Below the pieces are notes generated by a model. The model ran no database searches. It was not told the DNA's origin and saw only the letters and a list, made by a program, of their open reading frames with translations. The position numbers and the translations under genes were made by a program. From JAGQRJ01 sp041402045 (lineage in GTDB: Bacteria > Planctomycetota > J058), in NCBI GenBank assembly GCA_041402045.1, contig JAWKSZ010000037.1:1-64000 (forward strand): a stretch of DNA of 64,000 nucleotides, read 5' to 3'. Shown here piece by piece: positions 34,870-44,471 of the stretch. How positions within the stretch are numbered: the stretch's first letter is position 1; each line of letters opens with the position of its first letter.

Positions 34870-35825
34870 TGAGCGCCCGGTGCGCGCAAGAACCGGGGCG
34901 CCGTAGCAGCGCTGGCCGAGCAGCCACGGCCCGCCGGGAGGGCGACCCGCAGGTCCTCGGGCCAGGAAGTCGCGCGCTTGCACGTATCGCGACGCCAGGC
35001 GGTGCGCTCCTCGCGCCGGCGCGCCTCCTCGCGCGTGCCCGAGACCGGCGAGGGCGCTCGCCGCGAGCGGTAGGGCTCGGGCGTCGGGGAGGACAGGAGT
35101 TCGCGGCGAGGATCCGGCGGGCGCCGAGGAACGGACGCCCCTTACGCTCGGCGAGGATCTCCGCGAGCCTGGCGTCGACGGCGGCCTGACCAGACCCGGC
35201 GGTAGGCGGCGAGGTCCATGCCCTCGGGCAGGAGGTGCGTGGGCGGCATGGTCAGGGTCAGCTCGACGTCGTCCGGGAGGGTGGAGTCCTCCGGGAGAGG
35301 CAGTCGGTCGCCGCCGCGGCGGTGCCGCGAAGAGGCCGTGGCGGGCTTGTGGGCGCGGAAGGTGCAGCCGACCTGGTCGGGGCGAGGTGAGGAAGCCAGG
35401 GTAGGCCTTGGGGAGGAGACCAGGCCGTCCTTGACCGGGTTCAAGGTCACGTAGACCGGGTGCGGAGCAGGGCGTCGAAGCCGATCAGCTCGACCTTCTC
35501 GTGGGAGCCAGGGCCCAGAGGTGGCCAGCGGCGCCGTGTTGGGCGTTGAGCGCGCGGGCGATCATGGAGTTCATGCGCTGCATGAAGTCCGGGTGGCGGC
35601 CGTTGGGGTCGGTGATCACCGGAGTGGAAGTGGTTCGTAGAAGCAGGCCGCGTGGACACTCGATCCCGCACTCCTTGGCCGCGTGGAACAGGGCGAACTT
35701 GACGATCGAGGTGACCTTGGAGTCGGGGTCAGGCGACGAAGCCGGCGATCGCAGCGGCAGGTGAGGTGGTAGGTCTTGCCCCGGGTGACCGGGTCGGCCC
35801 GGGTGGTGGGCGTGAGGAATAGGAG
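34870..35825 (-). pseudogene. Decayed Y1 (IS200-like/REP-associated) transposase
   Basis: Read leftward, fragments of one transposase appear in order but in different frames: RGKTYHLTCRC, SKVTSIVKFALFHAAKECGIE, TNHFHSGDH (the HUH-type His-x-His), VITDPNGRHPDFMQRMNSMI, ARALNAQHGAAGHLWA, GSHEKVELIGFDALLRT, YVTLNPVKDGLVSS, LPDDVELTLTMPP, EILAERKGRPFLGARRILA and LRVALPAG. At least five frame switches separate them, so the gene is dead. Boundaries are approximate. Apart from this wreck, the 1.35-kb gap 34643-35992 holds nothing I recognise, and I could not define terminal ends. Confidence 0.8.
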
Positions 35826-35992
35826 CAGGCGAGAGGACCAGCACGCGAGGGCGTGAACAAAGCGGGGGCCAGGGCCAGAACAGGGGACTTGCGCGGCGGG
35901 GCGTCCCGGGGCGGGAGGGGCTCACCCGGGGTGAATCGGGTCACCTGGGGTGAACCCGGCAGGCTCGAGTCGGGGCGGGTAGAACGGGCAAC

Positions 35993-37945
35993 GTGGCTTC
36001 TTCCTCCCAACCGACGTTCCGCAGGTGGGCCCCCGTGGCCGTCGCGATCCTCCTGGCCCTCGCGGCCTATGCGCCGGCGCTGCGTCCCAGCCGGCAGCTC
36101 TCCGGCCGGGACTTGCTCACGCTGTTCTACCCCCTGCACCAGCGCGTCGCGGCAGGCTACCGAGGCCAGGAGAGCCTGACTCGAGACCCAAGCCGTGGCG
36201 CGGGGGCGCCGTTGGTGCCCAACCCGCTGGCCCAGGTGGTCTACCCCCCCGCGCTCGTGAGGGGCGTCTTTCCCTTCGACCTCGGGTTCGGGCTGTTCTT
36301 GCTGGGGCACGTGGCCCTGGCCGGGATCGGGGCGGCTTGCCTGTCGCGACGCCTGGGCGCGGGGGAGCTAGGTGTGAGTCTGGCCGCAGCCGGAGCCACG
36401 TTGGCGGGACCCGTCCTCGCCGGGTGCCGCACGCCGAACCTGCTCGCCGCAGCGGCGTGGACGGGGATCGCAGCCTGCGGCTTCTTCGACCTCGCGCGTC
36501 CAGGAGGCCGCCGCCGCCGGGGGCTCCTGGAGGCCTGCGCCGCCGTGGCGCTGGGGATCCTGGCCGGAGGCGCGGGCGTGGTGGGGCTGTGGGGGCTCCT
36601 GGTCGCGGTGGCGGTGCCGGTGTGGGCCGGCTGGCGCCGGGCGCCCGGAGCCTACCTGCGGATTGGCGCGGCGACGGGGCTGGGGGCTCTGCTCGCCGGC
36701 CCTCACCTGATCCCCTTCTTGCGCTGGCTGCCTCAGACCGCCCGGGGCGCGGAGGCCTTCTCCCTCGCCGAGGCCGCGAGCTGGTCGACCCCCTGGGAGC
36801 GCTGGGGCGAGTTCGTCGTCCCGGGGCTGTCCTTCTCCACCGCCCCTGAGCTCTACAGCAGCGCGGCCCGCAGCGGCTTCGCCTACGGCGGACCTCTGAA
36901 CGCCTCCCTGCACCTCGGGCTCCCCGTCGTCGCGTTGGGCCTCGTCGCAGCGTGGCGCGTGAAGGCCGCCCGCGCGCTCGCGCTCGGCCTCGGCGTGTGG
37001 CTGCTGCTGGCGACGCCGATCCCCGGCGCGAACGGCGCGGCCCGCACCCCCCTGCTGGTCCTCCTGCGCGAGCTGCCCGGGCTGGGTGGCTGGCGCTACC
37101 CCGCCAAGGCCTTCCTCCCCCTCGCGGTCGTGCTCCCCGCGCTCGCAGGCGTGGGCCTGGGCCGGGTGCCCGCGCGGGTCAGACGGCCGCTGTGCGTGGC
37201 CACGGTGGGGCTCCTGATCCTGGCGCCTTGGATCGACGGCAACGTGCTCCCGACCGTGCCCCGGCGGTGGTACCACGAGCCCCCTCCGGTGGGACGAGGG
37301 CTGCCGACCGGACCCACGGCGCCGCGCTACCTGCGGCTGACCAACCCGCCCCCCGGCGCGTTGACCGTGCGCCAAATCCGCGCAGGCCACCGTGCGATCC
37401 TGCGCGAGAACCTGCCCGGCCTCTACGGGATCCCGGCCCTCCTGGACTACGACCCCGGACGCAACGCGCGGGTGGACCGGTTCCTGGCCTCGATCCGGCG
37501 CCCGCCGCCGGAGCTCCTGGACGCCGAGGCCCTCGCGCGGGACGCGTGCGTCGGGGCCGTGTTGACGCCTCAAGGCTTGGCCCGGCTCCCCGCGGCGCCG
37601 CGGCTGCAGCTGAGCCCTGGCGAGGTCGAGGTCGAGCGCTACACCGCGACGGAGGTCGTCGCCCGGCTGAAGGTCCCCGGCGGTCGGCCAGCCACCCTGT
37701 TCCTGTCCGAGGGGTTCGAGCCGGGGTGGTCCGCGACCCTCGAGGTCGAGGGTGAGGTGCGCGCCCTCGAGCTGCGTCCCGCGAGCGAGCTGTTCATCGC
37801 CGCCAGCGTGCCTCCGGGCCCGAGCACAGTGCGCTTCAGCTACGGGACCCCGGGGTTCGCCTGGGGCTGGATCGCCTGCCTCTGCGGCGCCCTGGGTCTG
37901 GGCGGGGCCTGGTGGTGCGCCGGCCGCGCCCCGCGCAGCGCCTGA
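35993..37945 (+). CDS. YfhO-like polytopic membrane protein
   Basis: The 650-residue product (GTG start) has about ten membrane helices over the first 430 residues, beginning VAVAILLALAAYAPAL, with LPGLGGWRYPAKAFLPLAVVLP in the middle. The C-terminal domain has the YfhO-type pattern LFLSEGFEPGWSATLEVEG and VPPGPSTVRFSYGTPGF. YfhO proteins belong to the GT-C-like glycosyltransferase group and are linked to glycosylation of cell-envelope polymers. I see no usable catalytic signature, so the activity is open. Confidence 0.82.
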   Translation: MASSSQPTFRRWAPVAVAILLALAAYAPALRPSRQLSGRDLLTLFYPLHQRVAAGYRGQESLTRDPSRGAGAPLVPNPLAQVVYPPALVRGVFPFDLGFGLFLLGHVALAGIGAACLSRRLGAGELGVSLAAAGATLAGPVLAGCRTPNLLAAAAWTGIAACGFFDLARPGGRRRRGLLEACAAVALGILAGGAGVVGLWGLLVAVAVPVWAGWRRAPGAYLRIGAATGLGALLAGPHLIPFLRWLPQTARGAEAFSLAEAASWSTPWERWGEFVVPGLSFSTAPELYSSAARSGFAYGGPLNASLHLGLPVVALGLVAAWRVKAARALALGLGVWLLLATPIPGANGAARTPLLVLLRELPGLGGWRYPAKAFLPLAVVLPALAGVGLGRVPARVRRPLCVATVGLLILAPWIDGNVLPTVPRRWYHEPPPVGRGLPTGPTAPRYLRLTNPPPGALTVRQIRAGHRAILRENLPGLYGIPALLDYDPGRNARVDRFLASIRRPPPELLDAEALARDACVGAVLTPQGLARLPAAPRLQLSPGEVEVERYTATEVVARLKVPGGRPATLFLSEGFEPGWSATLEVEGEVRALELRPASELFIAASVPPGPSTVRFSYGTPGFAWGWIACLCGALGLGGAWWCAGRAPRSA

Positions 37946-37995
37946 CCGCAGCGCCGTGCCCGCGAGCTACACTCCCGGCCAGCCCTGGAGGCTCC

Positions 37996-38901
37996 ATGCG
38001 CCGCGCCATCCTCTGCTTCGTCCTGCCGCTGCTCGCGGCCTGCTCGTCGCCCCCGCCCCCGCCCCCCGTGGTCGCCCTGCTCACCGACTTCGGCGAGCAG
38101 GACGACGCGGTCGGGCTCATGCGCGGCGTGATCCTGAGCCTCGCGCCGCAGGTCCAGCTCGTGGACCTCACCCACCAGGCGCCGCGCTTCGACGTCGCCG
38201 CCGCCGCGCGGCTCCTGCTCGAGGCGCCCTCGGTCTACCCCCCGGGCACCGTGTTCGTCGTCGTCGTCGACCCCGGGGTCGGCACGGCGCGCCGCGCCGT
38301 CGTCGCCCGCCTCGACGGCGGGTCCCTGGTCGTAGCCCCGGACAACGGCGTGCTGACCCTGCTCCTCGCCGAGCAGCAGCAGGCCGAGGTGCGCGAGCTC
38401 ACGAACCCCGAGCTGGTGCGCAAGGAGCCCAGCGCGACCTTCCACGGGCGCGACGTGTTCGCCCCCGCCGCGGGGCACCTGGCGGCGGGACGTCCCTTCG
38501 CGGACGTGGGCCCGCTGATCCGGGACTACGTCACCCTCGAGCTCGCGCGGCCCGAGCAGCGGGACGGCGTGCTCCTGGGCGAGGTGCTCGCGATCGACCG
38601 GCCCTTCGGCAACGTGTGGACCAACCTCCCCGGGGACTGGCTGACCCGGCACGACCTCGACCGCGCGTTCGAGGTCCGCCTGGGCGAACAGACCCTGCAG
38701 GTCCCCTTCGTGCGCACCTTCGGGGACGTCCCCGAAGGCGAGTCGCTGCTCTACGTGAACAGCCGCGGGACCCTGGCCCTGGCCCTGAACCGCGGGGACT
38801 TCGCCGCGAGCCGTGGGGTCGCGGTCGGCGCGCCGGTGCGGGTGCTCGTCTCGCCCGCCGCCGCCGAGCGCGACGAGCACGACCCCCCGCGCGCGGACTA
38901 G
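37996..38901 (+). CDS. SAM hydrolase/halogenase-family (DUF62) protein with a lipoprotein signal
   Basis: DUF62 enzymes split S-adenosylmethionine using water (hydroxide) or halide. The 301-residue product has the family landmarks ALLTDFGEQDDAVGLMRGVI, VDLTHQ, VVVVDPGVGTARR, VAPDNGVLTLL, ATFHGRDVFAPAAGHLA and DRPFGNVWTNLPGDWL. Unusually, the protein starts with a lipoprotein signal, FVLPLLAAC-SSPPPPPP, so it should sit in the envelope where SAM is not expected. ATG at 37996. Its stop overlaps that of the convergent VOC gene (CTAG). Confidence 0.9.
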   Translation: MRRAILCFVLPLLAACSSPPPPPPVVALLTDFGEQDDAVGLMRGVILSLAPQVQLVDLTHQAPRFDVAAAARLLLEAPSVYPPGTVFVVVVDPGVGTARRAVVARLDGGSLVVAPDNGVLTLLLAEQQQAEVRELTNPELVRKEPSATFHGRDVFAPAAGHLAAGRPFADVGPLIRDYVTLELARPEQRDGVLLGEVLAIDRPFGNVWTNLPGDWLTRHDLDRAFEVRLGEQTLQVPFVRTFGDVPEGESLLYVNSRGTLALALNRGDFAASRGVAVGAPVRVLVSPAAAERDEHDPPRAD

Positions 38902-39299
38902 ACGCCGGCGCTCCAGGGGGTGCCCACGTAGATCGGGAGCCCAGTGGGCTCGTTGGCGAAGAAGCCGCGGGTGCCGAAGGACGTGTCGACCACGTCGTTG
39001 GGCAAGGCCGCGCCGCGGCCGCGAGCGTCGGCCAGCAGCTGCTCCGGGTCCTGGCTGTGGAAGCAGAGCCAGGCCGCGCCCTGCTCGACCGCCGCCTCGG
39101 GGGTGACCTCCTCGCAGGTCACGATCAACTGCGCGTCCCCCAGGGAGAAGAACGCCCCCTGCTGCACGTCGCCGGGCTGGCCGAAGCGCAGCCCCTCGTC
39201 GCGACCCAGGAGCCCGCGGTAGAAGCGCACGGCCTCCTCGAACTTCTCCGGAGTGGCGCACACCACGCGCACTGCCAAGAACTTCTCGATCTCGCTCAC
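38898..39299 (-). CDS. VOC-superfamily (glyoxalase/bleomycin-resistance fold) protein
   Basis: The 133-residue protein has the two beta-alpha-beta-beta-beta units of the VOC fold: FLAVRVVCATPEKFEEAVRF then GAFFSLGDAQLIVTCE, and AAWLCFHSQDPEQLLADARG then GTRGFFANEPTGLPIYVGT. Metal ligands are not obvious. The GTG start at 39299 overlaps the holB stop. Substrate unknown. Confidence 0.88.
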   Translation of the reverse strand: MSEIEKFLAVRVVCATPEKFEEAVRFYRGLLGRDEGLRFGQPGDVQQGAFFSLGDAQLIVTCEEVTPEAAVEQGAAWLCFHSQDPEQLLADARGRGAALPNDVVDTSFGTRGFFANEPTGLPIYVGTPWSAGV

Positions 39300-40318
39300 A
39301 CGTCGCCTCCGCGTCCGGACAGGGTCGCGCCTACGTCGAGCACCAGCCCCTCCAGCACCAGGGTCGGGTTGATCATCGTCAGGACCTCCTCGCCGGCGAG
39401 GGTGATCCGCTCCAGGGCGCGCTCCAGCCGCCGCGAGGGCAGGGCCGCGAGGCGCTCCAGGGTCTGAGCCTCAGCCCCGCTCAGCCGCGGGACCTGGGCG
39501 CCGCGGCCCAGCACCAGCGCGTCGCGCAGCACGTGGGAGAGCACCCGGAACAGCGTCAGCAGCCGCCCGCGGCGGCTGGGCGCGTCGCTTCCCGCGGCGT
39601 CGACGAAGCCGGCGAGGGTGTCGACCCAGCTCATCGAGTCGCGGTAGGCCTCGCCGTCGGCCAGAGCCTGCGACGCGCGGCCCGCGAGCTCGCCGAGCTC
39701 GAGGGCCTCCTCGGCCAGGGCCACCCCCGGGCGCCCCCCGCTCCAGGCCGCCCGGGCACGGACCTCGTCGGCGGGCACCCCCTGGGCGCGGAGCACCTCC
39801 TCGACCTCGGGCAGGCTCAAGGGCTCGAGCTCGATCACCTGGCAGCGCGAAGCGATCGTGGTCAGCACCTCGTCCACGGCGCGGGCCACGAGGATCACCA
39901 GGGTCCGGGGCGAGGGCTCCTCGAGCCCCTTGAGCAGCGCGTTCTGCGCGTCCTCGCCCAGGCCGCTGGCGGGCTCGAACACGAACGCGCGCCCGTGACC
40001 CTCGACCGGAGCCTTGGACATTTCGACGAGGGTCTCGCGCACCTGCTCGATCGAGATCGACTGCTTGTCCTCGGCGGGCTCTATGGGGACCACGTCGGCG
40101 TGGGTCCCCCGCAGGACCCGCCGCCCGGCGGCGCCGGTGCCGCCCTCGGGGTCCACGAAGGCCCGGGCCAGCTCCCGCGCGAACAACGTGCGCCCGACCC
40201 CCTCGCGCCCGACGAGGAGCACCGAGCCCACCAGGCGCCCGGCCTCCAGCGCGCGCAGCGCGCGCTGCTTGGCCCGGGGGTGCCCTACGACCGGGGCGAA
40301 CAGGGGCGGGGCGTCCAT
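39296..40318 (-). CDS. holB: DNA polymerase III delta-prime subunit HolB-like
   Basis: The clamp-loader delta-prime subunit. The 340-residue product starts PLFAPVVGHPRAKQRALRAL and shows a P-loop GREGVGRTLFA, VEGHGRAFVFEPASGLGEDAQNALLKGLEEPSP and the SRC motif (TTIASRCQVIEL). The cysteine zinc site seen in many HolB/DnaX proteins is missing. The first base of the preceding EcsC gene end is 4 bases away, so the three leftward genes form one operon. Confidence 0.92.
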   Translation of the reverse strand: MDAPPLFAPVVGHPRAKQRALRALEAGRLVGSVLLVGREGVGRTLFARELARAFVDPEGGTGAAGRRVLRGTHADVVPIEPAEDKQSISIEQVRETLVEMSKAPVEGHGRAFVFEPASGLGEDAQNALLKGLEEPSPRTLVILVARAVDEVLTTIASRCQVIELEPLSLPEVEEVLRAQGVPADEVRARAAWSGGRPGVALAEEALELGELAGRASQALADGEAYRDSMSWVDTLAGFVDAAGSDAPSRRGRLLTLFRVLSHVLRDALVLGRGAQVPRLSGAEAQTLERLAALPSRRLERALERITLAGEEVLTMINPTLVLEGLVLDVGATLSGRGGDV

Positions 40319-40322
40319 GGCG

Positions 40323-42401
40323 CTATCCTCGGGGCTCGAAGCGGCGCATGAGCCAGCGCAGGCGGTAGGCCATGACCGCGGTGCGCGTGGTGGTCGCCGT
40401 GTAGTGGAAGTTCAGCCCTGCGCCCACCGCGCCCCCCAGGATCGGGATCACCTGCAGCAGCTTCTGGCGCAGGAGCCTGAGCGCGGCGCGGGCCGCCGCG
40501 GCGTGCACCGCGAGGGCGGTGTTGCCGGTGAGGTGCTTGTGCAGCACCTGCTCCAGGGCCTCGTGGTCGTGCATGGAGTCGGGGGTCGCGAGCTGGGACA
40601 GCGCCTCCGCGCCTCCGGCGAGGATCGCCAGGGCCAGATCGCGCTCCTCCGGCCGCTCGGGGTCGAAGCCGTAGACCGTGGCGATCGCCGCGATCGCGTT
40701 TAGGTTGACGAGGATCAGCACCGGGAGGTCCACCAGGAGCAGGGTCGGCCCGCCGAGCCCGCAGCCGAAGCCTTCGAGCGCCGCCGCCACGCGGTTCTCG
40801 CGGGTGATCGCCCAGGCGACCTCGTCCAGCAGCTCGAGCTTCGCGTCCCGCAGGCGCTCGAGGGAGCGCAGCGCGGGGTCGCGCCGGGCGAGCTCTGCCA
40901 GGATCCGGTCCCGGCGCAGGAGCGAGCCCGCGCCGCCGTGGGCCACCCGCAGCGCATTCTCCACCGCCGCGGTCGCGCTGCGCACCAGCCCCTGCGGCGC
41001 GGCAGAGCCGACCAGGTCGCCCAGGGTCTTGGAGAGGTTCGAGAGCAGCCAGCCGTCGCCGTGCTCCAGATACTCCAGGACCTCGCGGTAGGCCCCGCGC
41101 TCGTAGTCGTCGAGCCCGCCCAGGGAGTCGCAGTGAGCGCGGAAGGCGTCGACCCGCGCCTCGAGATCCACCGTCTCGCGGTAGACCCCGAACAGCTCGC
41201 TCACGCTCACGTCGGCGGGGATCCCCGCCGCTTGGATCGCGCGCTCGAGGTCCGGGTGGTCCGGGCTGCGCTCGACCACCGCCTGCACCAGGGCCCGCGC
41301 CGCCCGCGGGCCGTGGAGCCCCGCCAGGTAGAGCCCGGCCAGGAAGTAGAGCCCCCACTCGACCTCGGGGCGCAGCTCCTCCTCGTCCTCGATCCGCGCG
41401 CGCCCCAGACTCAAGGCGCGCTCGATCCGCGGCTCGGCCTCGCCGAAACGCCACTCCGCCAGCGCCTTGACCAGGAACATCTCGCAACTGCGCTGCGCGA
41501 CCTCGAGGGACCCCGCCCGGGTGCGCTCGAGCACCGCGCGCTGGAGGTCGGCGGTGCTCAGCGCTTTGGCCTGGGCGTAGAGCACCTCGTAGGGGTAGTC
41601 GAAGCAGTCCCGGGCCACGAACTCGTCGCAGCGCACCGCCTCGTCCGGGCTCAGGAGCTTGACCTCGTCGCCCGCCAGCACCCCGCGCACGTGGTCTCGC
41701 GCGCGCAGGTCGACGAACTCGCCCGCGACGTAGGCCCGGGCCAGAACGAGCGCCAGCCCGGTCAGCTCGGGAGGCCGCGTCTCGCGGTAGCGCTCGAGGG
41801 CGCGCTCGACGTTGGGCAGGGGCGGTCCCAGATACCAGGGGTCGAGGGCCGCGACGAGCTTGAGCTCCGCGAGCAGCACCGCCAACGGGGCGTTCCCCCG
41901 GGCCAGGGCTTGTTGGGCCTGCTCCTCGGCGGCCTCGGGCTCGACGTGCCGGATCAGCTCGTAGGCGAAGGCGTGGCTGGGCACGAACAGCGCGCGCTCG
42001 CGGTGCCGGCGCCCCTCCTGGGCGTAGCTCGCGTCGGGGTGTGGGAGCCCGGTGTGCTCCAGGCGGCCGGCGAGGATCGCCAGGCGGTAGGCGTCGTCGT
42101 CGACGCGCCCCTGCCTCGCGTAGCCCGCGGCCAGCCGCAGCGCGAGCCCGACCACGAGGGGGTCGTGCAGGTTGTCGGTGACCTTGGCCACGGCGGTGTG
42201 AATGTTCGGCTGCGGCCGGCCGGCCCACCACGGGTCGAGCCGCGCGACGAGGGCCATCTCCGCGCAGCGCACGGCTTCGCTCACCCGCTCCAGGTCCGGC
42301 GCTGCCGCGGCCAGCACGCGGTCCAGGTCCTGGAGGAACTGCTCCGGGTGCCCCAGGGCCTGCTGTTTGGCCTCGGCGTAGATCTCGGCGTAGCCCTTCA
42401 C
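40323..42401 (-). CDS. EcsC-domain protein with long helical N-terminus
   Basis: The 692-residue product (GTG start at 42401) has about 430 residues of helical, TPR-like sequence, including a repeated pair AALDPWYLGPPLPNVERAL and ARLDPWWAGRPQPNIHTAV that suggests internal duplication. The C-terminal 250 residues match the EcsC family: LLDEVAWAITRENRVAAALE, LLVDLPVLILVNLNAIAAIA and a final KLLQVIPILGGAVGAGLNFH with weak membrane character. EcsC-family function is poorly known. The gene is upstream of holB. Confidence 0.85.
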   Translation of the reverse strand: MKGYAEIYAEAKQQALGHPEQFLQDLDRVLAAAAPDLERVSEAVRCAEMALVARLDPWWAGRPQPNIHTAVAKVTDNLHDPLVVGLALRLAAGYARQGRVDDDAYRLAILAGRLEHTGLPHPDASYAQEGRRHRERALFVPSHAFAYELIRHVEPEAAEEQAQQALARGNAPLAVLLAELKLVAALDPWYLGPPLPNVERALERYRETRPPELTGLALVLARAYVAGEFVDLRARDHVRGVLAGDEVKLLSPDEAVRCDEFVARDCFDYPYEVLYAQAKALSTADLQRAVLERTRAGSLEVAQRSCEMFLVKALAEWRFGEAEPRIERALSLGRARIEDEEELRPEVEWGLYFLAGLYLAGLHGPRAARALVQAVVERSPDHPDLERAIQAAGIPADVSVSELFGVYRETVDLEARVDAFRAHCDSLGGLDDYERGAYREVLEYLEHGDGWLLSNLSKTLGDLVGSAAPQGLVRSATAAVENALRVAHGGAGSLLRRDRILAELARRDPALRSLERLRDAKLELLDEVAWAITRENRVAAALEGFGCGLGGPTLLLVDLPVLILVNLNAIAAIATVYGFDPERPEERDLALAILAGGAEALSQLATPDSMHDHEALEQVLHKHLTGNTALAVHAAAARAALRLLRQKLLQVIPILGGAVGAGLNFHYTATTTRTAVMAYRLRWLMRRFEPRG

Positions 42402-42488
42402 CCCCCTAGTTGAGCACGGGCGCGGAGCGCCGTCTGCCGCACCTCGCTCGCCCTGGTGAGCCGCGGCGCGGCGGGTAGGCTCGGGGGC

Positions 42489-43028
42489 ATGAAGATTCGC
42501 AGCACCACGATCCTCAGCGTGCGCCACCAGGGGAAGGTCGCCCTGGGCGGCGACGGGCAGGTGACCCTCGGCAACACCGTGGTCAAGCCCAACGCGGTCA
42601 AGGTCCGGCGCCTGCGCGGGGGCAAGATCCTGTGCGGCTTCGCCGGCGGCGCCGCCGACGCCCTGGCCCTGATCGAGCGCTTCGAGGCCAAGCTCGAGGC
42701 GCAGAACGCGACCCTCAAGCGCGCCGCGGTCGAGCTCGCCAAGGACTGGCGCACCGACCGCGCCCTGCGCCGGCTCGAGGCGCTGATCACCGTCGCCGAC
42801 GCCGAGACCTCGCTCCTGATCGGGGGCAACGGCGACGTGATCGAGCCCCAGGACGGCGTGGTCGCGATCGGCTCCGGCGGGCCCTACGCCTCGTCCGCCG
42901 CCAAGGCGCTCTTGCGCCACGCGCCCCAGCTCTCCGCGCGGGAGATCGTGCAGGCCAGCCTCGAGATCGCAGGGGAGACCTGCATCTACACCAACGGCCA
43001 GATCGAGGTCCTGGAGCTGCCCGCGTGA
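42489..43028 (+). CDS. hslV: HslV (ClpQ) proteasome-like peptidase
   Basis: HslV forms the double-hexameric protease ring driven by HslU. The 179-residue product starts MKIRS-TTILSVRHQGKVAL, so the nucleophile is Thr6 after removal of a five-residue propeptide, longer than the single Met in E. coli. GGDGQVTLG, GFAGGAADALALIERFEAKL and AIGSGGPYASSAAKAL are typical. ATG at 42489, just upstream of hslU. Confidence 0.97.
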   Translation: MKIRSTTILSVRHQGKVALGGDGQVTLGNTVVKPNAVKVRRLRGGKILCGFAGGAADALALIERFEAKLEAQNATLKRAAVELAKDWRTDRALRRLEALITVADAETSLLIGGNGDVIEPQDGVVAIGSGGPYASSAAKALLRHAPQLSAREIVQASLEIAGETCIYTNGQIEVLELPA

Positions 43029-44386
43029 GCCTGGACTTCACCCCCCGCGAGCTCGTGGGCGAGCTCGACAAGTTCATCGTCGGCCAGCGCGAGGCCAAGC
43101 GCGCGGTGAGCATCGCGGTCCGCAATCGCTGGCGTCGCAAGCAGCTCACGGGCGCGCTCAAGGACGAGGTGCACCCCAAGAACATCATCCTGATCGGCCC
43201 CACCGGCGTGGGCAAGACCGAGATCGCGCGTCGCCTGGCCCAGCTCGTCCGCTCGCCCTTCGTCAAGGTCGAGGCCAGCAAGTTCACCGAGGTCGGCTAC
43301 GTCGGCCGCGACGTCGAGAGCATCATCCGCGACCTGGTCGAGGCCAGCCTGGCCCTGGTCAAGCGGGAGATGGCCGCCGACGTGCGCGTGGAGGCCGAGC
43401 GCGCCGCCGAGGAGAAGCTGCTCGACCTGCTCGTCCCCCCGGACGAGCAAGGCGGCGACGCCGAGCGTCGGACGCGCACCCGCGAGCGCTTCCGGGGCAT
43501 GCTGCGTGAGGGCAAGCTCGACGCGCGTGAGGTCGAGGTCTCGACCCGGGGCCAGACTCCCACGCCGGCCATGTTCGGGTTCGGCGGTCCTGGGGCGGGG
43601 GGGATCCCCGGCGGTCCCGGCGGCCCCGGCGGCGGGGTGGATCTGCGCCAGCTGTTCGAGCGCCTGGGGGCCGCCAAGCCCGCGCTCAAGACGCTCAAGG
43701 TCCCCGACGCCCTGCGCCTGCTCACCGACCAGGAGGCCGAGGCCCGCATCGACCACGAGAAGGCCAGCGCTCGCGCGGTCGACCGCGCCGAGTCCGACGG
43801 GATCGTGTTCCTGGACGAGATCGACAAGATCGCGGTGGGGCAGGAGCAGGCTGGGCGCCAGGGCGAGGTCAGCCGCCAGGGCGTGCAGCGCGATCTGCTG
43901 CCAGTGGTCGAGGGCACCACGGTCCAGACCCGCTACGGCACGGTGAAGACCGACCACGTGCTGTTCGTGGCCGCCGGCGCCTTCCACCTGGCCAAGCCCT
44001 CGGACCTGATCCCTGAGCTCCAGGGCCGCTTCCCGATCCGGGTCGAGCTCCAGCCCCTGGGCACCGAGGAGTTCAAGCGGATCCTGCTCGAGCCCGAGGC
44101 CGCGCTGACCAAGCAATACACCGCGCTCCTGGCCACCGAAGGGGTGGAGCTGAGCTGGCACCCCGACGGGGTAGCGGCCCTGGCCGAGCTGGCGCGGGAG
44201 GTCAACGACCGCACCCAGGACATCGGCGCCCGGCGCCTGCACACCCTGCTCGAGAAGCTGCTCGAGGAGCTCCTGTTCGAGGGCCCCGACCGCCGCGGGC
44301 ACACGGTCGAGGTCACCCGCGACTACGTGACCTCGCGCCTGGACGAGCTGGCTCGAGACGAGGACCTCTCGCGCTTCATCCTGTAA
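43025..44386 (+). CDS. hslU: HslU (ClpY) AAA+ unfoldase
   Basis: The 453-residue product starts FTPRELVGELDKFIVGQREAKRAV and has Walker A GPTGVGKTEIARR, the pore sequence YVGRD, a Gly/Pro-rich I domain segment (about 180-205) that is longer than usual, Walker B GIVFLDEIDKIA and sensor/finger motifs LQGRFPIRVEL. The C-terminal DLSRFIL tail that activates HslV is present. GTG start overlaps the hslV stop. Confidence 0.97.
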   Translation: MSLDFTPRELVGELDKFIVGQREAKRAVSIAVRNRWRRKQLTGALKDEVHPKNIILIGPTGVGKTEIARRLAQLVRSPFVKVEASKFTEVGYVGRDVESIIRDLVEASLALVKREMAADVRVEAERAAEEKLLDLLVPPDEQGGDAERRTRTRERFRGMLREGKLDAREVEVSTRGQTPTPAMFGFGGPGAGGIPGGPGGPGGGVDLRQLFERLGAAKPALKTLKVPDALRLLTDQEAEARIDHEKASARAVDRAESDGIVFLDEIDKIAVGQEQAGRQGEVSRQGVQRDLLPVVEGTTVQTRYGTVKTDHVLFVAAGAFHLAKPSDLIPELQGRFPIRVELQPLGTEEFKRILLEPEAALTKQYTALLATEGVELSWHPDGVAALAELAREVNDRTQDIGARRLHTLLEKLLEELLFEGPDRRGHTVEVTRDYVTSRLDELARDEDLSRFIL

Positions 44387-44471
44387 CCGTCCCCTCCCGC
44401 GTATGGTTCCTCGCGAGAAAGGGGTTGTGAGCGGGCGAAGATGGGGTAAAACCCTGTCTTCCAAAACCTTT

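Noticed and set aside
34643..35140. Small plus- and minus-strand genes in the gap after the secretion operon
   Set aside because: The only recognisable sequence is the frameshifted transposase; other frames have no family match or start signal.
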